Assembly (NCBI RefSeq): GCF_048544455.1
Contig: NC_133529.1
Coordinates: 42,633,456 to 42,697,455 of the forward strand
DNA length: 64,000 bases
Direction: 5' to 3'
Origin: Silene latifolia
Lineage: Eukaryota > Streptophyta > Magnoliopsida > Caryophyllales > Caryophyllaceae
Position 1 is the first letter of the stretch, and each line of letters opens with the position of its first letter. The notes under the pieces are model-generated. The model was not told where the DNA came from, did not search any database, and was given only the letters and a program-made list of their open reading frames with translations. The translations under genes and the position numbers were made by a program. This document shows positions 58,009-64,000 of the stretch, piece after piece.

Positions 58009-59584
58009 TGTCAATGCGAGCCAATCACCAATGATGAGGGCCATTCATGTAGTTACAATACTTGGTATTTCAATATAAGCTGCAAGGGACCTGATATTAT
58101 AAGAAAGCTTTATGCTTATTAATTAATTTTATCTTTAGTTTCCAGGTTTTCTGCGTCGTGTTTTGAGGGTGTCTTGACTTCTTGTTGTAGTCGTCTCCTT
58201 TCTCTAAAAAGTTTCTTTTTCGTTTAAGGTTTTGAAGATATAAAGGGTTTTTGTACTTGAGAAATGATTTTTTTGGTCTTCAATGGATTGTATAGTCAAT
58301 AGTGATAGTTTATGTTATTTCAACTCTTCACTTAAGGATCGCACCAGCATCCCACATGACATTGACGATTATATTTGTTGTTCTCCTTAAATCATGGGTC
58401 TGCCATAGGTAGAAGTGAGAAGACAAATGAAATGGAAAACTCAAATCTTTGGACTTCGTAGATATATTTTTGTTTTAGACATGTGCTTGTCTGCATTTGT
58501 GTATGAAAAACTCCACACACTTGGGTATCTTACTACCCCTGTTCATATGGCAGGTCTTTACCGATACTCCCTCTGTCCCAGTCATTTGTTGTCCTTTTCC
58601 ATTTTGGGGTCTCGGTCAATTGTTGTCCTTTCTATTTTAAGAATGAACTTGATTAGCAATTTGAGCATTCACACTCAATTTGGTCCACTTGTCATTTTAT
58701 AATTGGGCCTCCTCCTCTTTCCTTGGTCTTTGTGCCAAAACCAAAGGACAACAATTGACCGGGACAGAGGGAGTACATTTTATTGGACCGGAATTTAGTC
58801 CTCTGACATTTGCTGTAGTTATCAACTTCATGGCGATTTATGATCTACTTGATTGTGGCATGACTTTTTTTTTTTTAATCATACAAGAATTTCTCATTCA
58901 ACATGTATTTGAAATAACCATCTTATATGCTTCTCATTCCAGGATCTTTACCGAGATGTTCTAAAAAATGATGATGATGGCCCACCTATCATGTCCGGCA
59001 CCGCTGCCAACTTCTTTGCTGGGGCAGCAGCCGGTTGTTCAACATTGGTCCTCGTTTACCCTCTCGATATTGCTCACACCCGTCTAGCTGCCGACATCGG
59101 CAAGGCTGATGCACGTCAATTCCGGGGCATATACCACTTCATGAGTTCCGTCTATCGGGTCGAAGGAGTCCATGGACTTTACCGTGGACTCCCGGCTTCT
59201 TTCCATGGAATGGTTGTCCACCGTGGCATTTATTTTGGTGGGTTTGATACAATCAAAGAAATTCTCACCAAGGAATCTAATCTAGAATTAGCATTATGGA
59301 AGCGTTGGTTAGCAGCACAGGTGGTGACCACCACGGCTGGTCTATTGTCTTACCCGTTTGACACAGTCCGGAGGCGGATGATGATGCAATCGGGACTGGA
59401 GAAGCCAATGTACAATGATACCCTTGAATGTTGGAAGACTATATATAGGACAGAAGGGTTTCCTTCTTTTTATCGAGGTGCTGTCTCTAACATGTTTCGA
59501 AGTACTGGCGCTGCCGCTATTCTTGTGCTCTATGATGAGGTAAGGAAGTTCATGCATTGGAGTCGTGATTCTAGCAAGACTTGA
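53845..59584 (+). CDS. PM-ANT1-like ADP/ATP carrier (mitochondrial carrier family)
   Basis: Two exons: 53845-54204 and 58943-59584 (GT-AG, phase 0), 333 residues, near the family length. Three carrier repeats, each with a PxD/ExxR-type motif: APIERAKLLLQTQ, YPLDIAHTRLAAD and YPFDTVRRRMMMQ. RRRMMM is the ADP/ATP-carrier signature. MGGVVHTIVAPIERAK and WRGNGSSVLRYYPSVALNFS match Arabidopsis At5g56450 (PM-ANT1) as I recall it, more closely than mitochondrial AAC1-3. PM-ANT1 has been linked to ATP export across the plasma membrane during anther/pollen development. An acidic N-terminus (VEEDEGEE) replaces a cleavable presequence. No break is seen. The start is the first ATG of the open frame, after an AT-rich leader. 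The 4.7-kb intron is full of small transposons. Confidence 0.92.
54581..54780. mobile_element. Stowaway MITE 2 (200 bp)
   Basis: CTCCCTCCGTCCTGG... with a diverged far end ...CCGGGACAGAGTGAC, and TA on both sides (54579-54580, 54781-54782). Pairing continues inward as TTGTTTAC / GTAAACAA. It lies in the carrier intron. Confidence 0.85.
57473..57604 (+). mobile_element. tRNA-derived SINE (132 bp)
   Basis: Has a Pol III box A (TAGTCTAGTGG, 57486-57496) and box B (GGTTCGAATCC, 57537-57547), spacing 40 bp between them, and ends in an A-run. It is flanked by an 18-bp perfect duplication ATAGTATGAGGATTTACA (57455-57472 and 57605-57622), the signature of LINE-driven insertion. It is not a functional tRNA gene: the body does not fold as a cloverleaf with acceptor pairing. 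Confidence 0.85.
57924..58007. repeat. (TG)42 microsatellite
   Basis: An uninterrupted TG dinucleotide run of 84 bp in the carrier intron, open in all frames on both strands, which produces spurious Val/Cys or His/Thr ORFs. Confidence 0.95.
58567..58773. mobile_element. Stowaway MITE 3 (207 bp)
   Basis: CTCCCTCTGTCCCAGTCA... / ...TTGACCGGGACAGAGGGAG with TA duplications (58565-58566 and 58774-58775). TIRs are well preserved, better than in Stowaway 2, so it is probably younger. It sits 170 bp before exon 2 of the carrier gene. Confidence 0.9.
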
Positions 59585-60453
59585 ATTTTTTTGGGTTTTT
59601 TTTTTTTTGGTAATTGGTCTTCATATAGTTTACAACAGACTGTTACCAGCGATAACATTCTGATAGATTAGAGATTTAAACATTCATCTGCCATTGTTGC
59701 CTTCTTGGCGTTGGATATCTTACACAGTTACACTCACTCTCAGTTCACCAATAAATAGAAACAGTCTCTTTTCAGGCTGTTGTACACTAGAACTGCATGT
59801 TAATAACTTACTCATTTGTACAGAGTATCTTTTAATGGGGTATTTGGGTAAATAACATGCGATTTTACGCTAATGCTTATGTAAAACCTTTTTACACTTG
59901 TATTCGTGGAGAACATCTTTGTCCTAACTGCTAACCTATGCGAATAAAGGAGAGAAAATATTTGTACCAGAAGAGAAGCGCAATGATGGTCTTTGATTTG
60001 GGTTGCAACTGAGTGAATTCAAAGGTTGTGACTTGTGAGTCTATTGCAATGGCATTTTGAGGCAGCATTGGTCGTGTTAATGATACAATGGGTATGATCG
60101 GGTCAGTATAATAACAGTCTCAAACCGAGATCTAATATCATGGCAAGTTGGCAACTATTGTTGGCTTGTATATTCCTTGTTTCCTCCAACTGTTGAGCTA
60201 TGGATCTGCTGTTTGTAAAGAGCTCCTTTATTTCGTGAATTTTATTATACAGAATAATTTAGTTTAATAAATGCATGGTAACCAGAAGTTTATCGACTTG
60301 TATATGCAATAGTTTTAATAGCAATTAGTCTTGCTTCTGACGGGTGGTATCCGTCACAAGCTTGCGACGGGTCGGATAATGCCATATTATATGCAAATGG
60401 TATAAAAAGTGACCCATGTGTAGTGTGTAGGTGCGAGGCGGTAGTAAGGAGTG
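59585..60453. other. 3' untranslated and flanking region of the carrier gene
   Basis: AATAAA words at about 59750 and 59943 could serve for polyadenylation. At 60330-60380 a partial inverted block around GACGGGTGGTATCCGTCACA suggests a small MITE fragment. No further ORF is supported. Confidence 0.5.
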
Positions 60454-60456
60454 TAA

Positions 60457-60794
60457 GACTATGTACATCAATAACATTGGTAAATTGGGTTTTATGAATA
60501 TAAGTAAAATTCTCACCTTTTTGCTACTATTCCACCTCAATAAAATTCACTTTTAATTTTTCCACTCTAGTAACAATTTTCTCGTGACACTCAATTTTTA
60601 TTAATATTGATTCTTTAATACATTACCCTATAAATAAGTGACATGTGGTGAGGAGAGAGGCAACATAATGTTGCAACACCATGTTGCAGAATAACACAAT
60701 GTTGTGATTTTTTTTCATCCAGCATTATTTTATTATTACTTTTTAATGATTTTTTGTTGTTTTCTTATGATAAATGTTATTGATGAACATAGTC
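60457..60794. mobile_element. Tourist-like MITE (338 bp)
   Basis: 22-bp TIRs GACTATGTACATCAATAACATT / AATGTTATTGATGAACATAGTC with one mismatch, and 3-bp TAA duplications (60454-60456, 60795-60797), the PIF/Harbinger pattern. No coding capacity. Confidence 0.85.
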
Positions 60795-60797
60795 TAA

Positions 60798-62938
60798 GAA
60801 AAGAGTGAGCTGACAAGTCTTGAAACTGAATTGACAATTTGAATTAAAAAATGTGGTTCTATTACTTTCCCAAGGCACATTTGTTACCACACAATAGAAT
60901 ATGAGGTTAAAAATGCACAATTAACCTAATCAAATCTCATTTTCTCATTTGTCATTTTCATCTCCCACTCTCATTTTCATTTTCATCTTTTTTTTTTCTC
61001 TCTCTCTCTCTTCAAATTTCAAAATAAAAAACTTACTACAAAAATTCAAAAACTTGGTACAAATCAACAATAAACTCAAACATTAACACAATAATTGCAA
61101 ACATGTCAAAGAAAGCAACAAGAAAAACGGCACCACTTAAGAAGAATACTAGAGAGGCACATGCAAATGTTGATGTAGGAGAAGGTATTCTCATTTCTCT
61201 ATATTTTTTTTTACAGTTTATATGTTTGTTTTACCGTCATTTTAGGGTTTGGTGTTTGTTGTTTGTTTTAAATTGGTTTATTCATTTTTTTTCTTGTTAG
61301 GTGCTCACAAAATGGTGACCCTAAAAAAATTGGTTGATGATTAGTAATTGAAAAATGGAAATATATCTTTTTTTTTAATGATGGTTAAATTTTAGGTTTG
61401 TGATTTAGGGTCTGTTTTAGGGGTTTTGATATCTTTTTGATGGTCATGGTTTAAGTTTTTGGTTACACAAAGATTTATTCCGTTAAATGGTGACTTAAAC
61501 CGTGTTAATGGTTTGTTCATCCATTATTGGTGACTGGTTTTTGCTGTTCTCTGTTGTTAGATTATTGTCACTATTTTTTTTATTATATGTTTGCACAGCA
61601 AGTGAGTTTTGGGGAGTGGTTTAAATGATCTTGAAAGGGAAACGAACTATTAATCTTTTGGTAACAAAAAAATGATTTTGACATGGGAAAATATAATATG
61701 TGATCATTTTGGTGTAACTTTGTTTTCATGTTCATATTGTTTGGCTTGGTTCCTTTTGGTTGCGGTGGTTTCATTATTAAATTCTTTTGTAAATTCTTCT
61801 GAATGTGCTACTTTGACATATTGTACTGCAGATGGTGACATATTTTACTGAAGATAACGTGCTATACTCAAATGGTAACATAGTGATCTATATTGGTACC
61901 ATTTTTTTTTCTATGTTTGGTTTTTTAAAATTTAAAATTCGAGTTTGTCCTATATGTTATTTTTTTTTATTTTATTGTTTCTATATTTATCTTCATCTTC
62001 ATCTTCATCTTCCCACATCGTCTTGTTTAATGTTTACGAAGCACTTATATTGTTTAGGTCTAATTTAGGTTTCATGTTTACAAAGCATTTTAGAGTTCTA
62101 TGGTTATTTTTGGGTTGTTCATGGTTTCAAATTTTGGTTCATCCTTTTTGAATTTGGTGTTTTATTGCCATGAATGTTGAAATGTGAGTTTGTGTATATA
62201 ATATTACCATCTTAGTTAGAATTTGTTACTGTTTTACAATATGAATTACAATATGTAACCATATTAGTCAGAATGTAACCATATTTAGGTTAATGTAATC
62301 ATTTTACGATATGTTTTGATTAGATTTGTTTAAAATAGTAACATTGTAAGTATACAAAAGGTAACATGGGTACAAAATGTTACCAACTCAGTCAGGATAT
62401 ATAGTTATTTTACAATATGAGTGTATGTGTAAAATATATAGTTCCAGTGGTACCATATTATTTTGAAATGGCTACATATTAAGCAGAAGATGGGTGTTGA
62501 AGAAAAGACAGCACCTTTAAATGGCAAGTTCACCCAGCGTTACACTTAAACTAGAGTTGCGATGAAAAAGGGTGTCGCGGGCGATGGTGGTGTTGGAGCC
62601 GCAAAAGGGAGATAGTGAAGCCAAGTAGCGCTGATGAAGAAGTGTGGGCGGAGAAATGAGATGGTAGTTTGTATTAAACAATGTAGAATCTTATGATCAT
62701 GCCATATATGAATCAAAATGGTCACATGTGGCTATGTGTATAAAATATTACTATCGTAGTAAGTATATCTAATCATTTTAGACAGGATATGAATAGAAAG
62801 AGTTTAGAGTTATGTAGAACATTTTGAAAATGTGACCTTTTTACATTACATTTGATTTTTTTAAAAAGAATCTTAGAATGATAACATATCTGAATCAAAT
62901 TGGTGACATAAGATATTTGAATGAAATGTTATCATCTT
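60798..62938. other. AT-rich intergenic region with a doubtful small two-exon ORF
   Basis: Contains a CT-run at about 60993-61013. An ATG at 61103 opens a basic peptide (MSKKATRKTAPLKKNTREA) with a GT donor at 61185. An acceptor before 61301 would join it to a tail ending TAG 61342-61344, about 41 residues in all. No family is recognised and it may be chance. From about 61750 to 62950 words like GGTAACAT and TGGTGACAT recur. Confidence 0.35.
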
Positions 62939-64000
62939 TGTAATACCCGCCCTGTTAGGAACCCGTTGACCGCCGTTGACTGACCTTAGACACATGTCTA
63001 GACCTCTGGAAACCTTATTAGTTCGATCTTACGTTATGCTAAACTTTGGGATTAGGAATCTCGATCTAGCGCAGGCTACTCGATCGAATAGAGGCCACTC
63101 GATCGAGCAAGTCCCATACTCGATCGAGTAAGTCGAGTTCAGCGGTAAAATATAAATCGTGAAGTCGGGAACCCAAAATCAGTTTTCATTTCATTTCTTC
63201 CTAAACCTAATCGTCGATACCTTTCTCTCCTTCTCCAACCTTCACCTCTTGAGATCCTTTATGCTTGGGAACACGATGGGGGCGAGAGCTTGAGTCGGGT
63301 AGCGGTCTTGTCGCCGGAATGCCGAGTATAGGTGAGTTATCATCATCATACCTAGATATGTTTATGGTTAGGGTTGTTAGTAATAGGGTTTTTGCCATAC
63401 TGTTTGTAATAGGTGGTAATGGTGGTTTCTTGTCGTCATATGGTCGTATGCGGTGTTGCTGCTAATTGCTAAAGGTAGGTTTTCCTACTCAGTACTGTTG
63501 ATTGTTTGGTATGTTGGTTGTGTTTATTATTTGGTATTGGTTTTGTTTACATTGGTATTGTAGTTGGCTGTTGTTGATTGCCTGTGGTTTGCGAGGTGCG
63601 TCCTCGGCTGAGTGGAGTCATCTCGGGAATGGCTTCACGCCCTTGATTCGCCCCTTGTGGTTCCCGCCATACGGGGGATGTGCACATTTATGGACATGGG
63701 TTATGCGCTCGATGGAGATGAGCGGGGCTTAGGTGGGAATGGCTGCGGTGCCCCACTAGCTGTGTGGAATATCTGTTGCGACGGATATTCTGGCAGGACT
63801 TTACCTTCGGGTAGTCAAATTATTAATGGGTGATTGGAAGTGGAGTTGGGTTTGTGTATGTTGTACCTTGTGTTTTGTGTTTTTTCTTTAGTTACTGACC
63901 TTGTGTGGTGGTGTCTGTGTTTCTTCTTGTGTTGTGTCTGCCGTGATCCATTATGGTGAGCAGTCAGTCTTAGTAGGTGTTGATGTGTGGAGCTTAGCTG
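62939..64000 (+). mobile_element. Tekay-type LTR, 5' part, cut by the window edge
   Basis: Starts TGTAATACCCGCCC, the plus-strand form of the LTR start. Its first 70 bp match the reverse complement of 34700-34767. CGATCG palindromes lie at 63081, 63100 and 63121. The block with GGATGTGCACATTTATGG near 63680 recurs in the other LTRs. Orientation is opposite to the array at 1-28608. Short frames near 63500-63830 are LTR sequence, not genes. Confidence 0.8.

Larger units (their letters stand above)
54205..58942 (+). other. Single intron of the carrier gene (4738 bp)
   Basis: Donor AAG|GTATCT, acceptor CCAG|GATCTT. Contains Stowaway 2 (54581-54780), a SINE (57473-57604), a (TG)42 microsatellite (57924-58007) and Stowaway 3 (58567-58773). 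Frames inside, for example minus-strand 56333-56656, show no domain and are probably chance. Confidence 0.85.

Noticed and set aside
57736..58122. Cys/Val- and His/Thr-repeat ORFs on both strands
   Set aside because: Produced by the (TG)42 microsatellite, which is open in every frame.

Overview
This is repeat-dominated nuclear DNA from a flowering plant, most likely a eudicot. The evidence is plant Ty3/gypsy lineages (Tat with a second RNase H, Tekay-type chromovirus ends), Ty1/copia elements, a plant L1-type LINE, Stowaway, Tourist and hAT MITEs, a tRNA-derived SINE, and two host loci with plant exon structure. A Caryophyllales host is only a guess. No bacterial features are present.

Layout. 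1-28608 is a head-to-tail array of Tekay-type non-coding LTR elements on the minus strand that share an LTR (1808-3177). The other LTR (7874-7915 plus 27277-28608) is split by a 19.4 kb Tat-lineage retrotransposon (7916-27271, TSD CACCC). The Tat element carries broken gag, PR, RT, RNaseH, second RNaseH and IN on the plus strand. Between IN and the 3' LTR it also carries two intron-containing genes in antisense: a DUF7745-like gene (18357-19873) and a plant mobile domain (PMD) gene (20724-23237). 28609-30075 is an L1 LINE remnant interrupted by a solo LTR. 30.4-31.3 kb holds two MITEs. 31562-37510 is a minus-strand copia element (186 bp LTRs, TSD ATCAA) with a Tekay-type solo LTR inside it.

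37649-40690 is a seven-exon cell-wall-invertase (GH32) pseudogene on the minus strand. It keeps the classic 9-bp mini-exon, but the catalytic Asp codon there is changed to Val. A second copia element (40967-46014, 233 bp LTRs, TSD TATAT) follows, then a third, partial one (about 46.4-48.48 kb) and a degraded LTR-like stretch ending at 50190. 51.8-53.5 kb is a cluster of nested DNA elements. The one apparently intact host gene is PM-ANT1-like, a plasma-membrane-type ADP/ATP carrier (53845-59584, plus strand, two exons). Its 4.7 kb intron holds two Stowaway MITEs, a SINE with an 18-bp TSD and a (TG)42 microsatellite. The rest is AT-rich non-coding DNA with a Tourist-like MITE, ending in a further Tekay-type LTR (62939 to the window edge).

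The most interesting signals are: (i) spliced-type antisense host-like genes inside the Tat element; (ii) a GC-rich paired GCAGCA/TGCTGC module that recurs in the Tat LTR and upstream of both antisense genes, near TATA sequences; (iii) arrays of CGATCG-centred palindromes with a spacing of about 20 bp at a constant place in otherwise diverged Tekay-type LTRs; (iv) the catalytic-nucleophile substitution in the invertase mini-exon.
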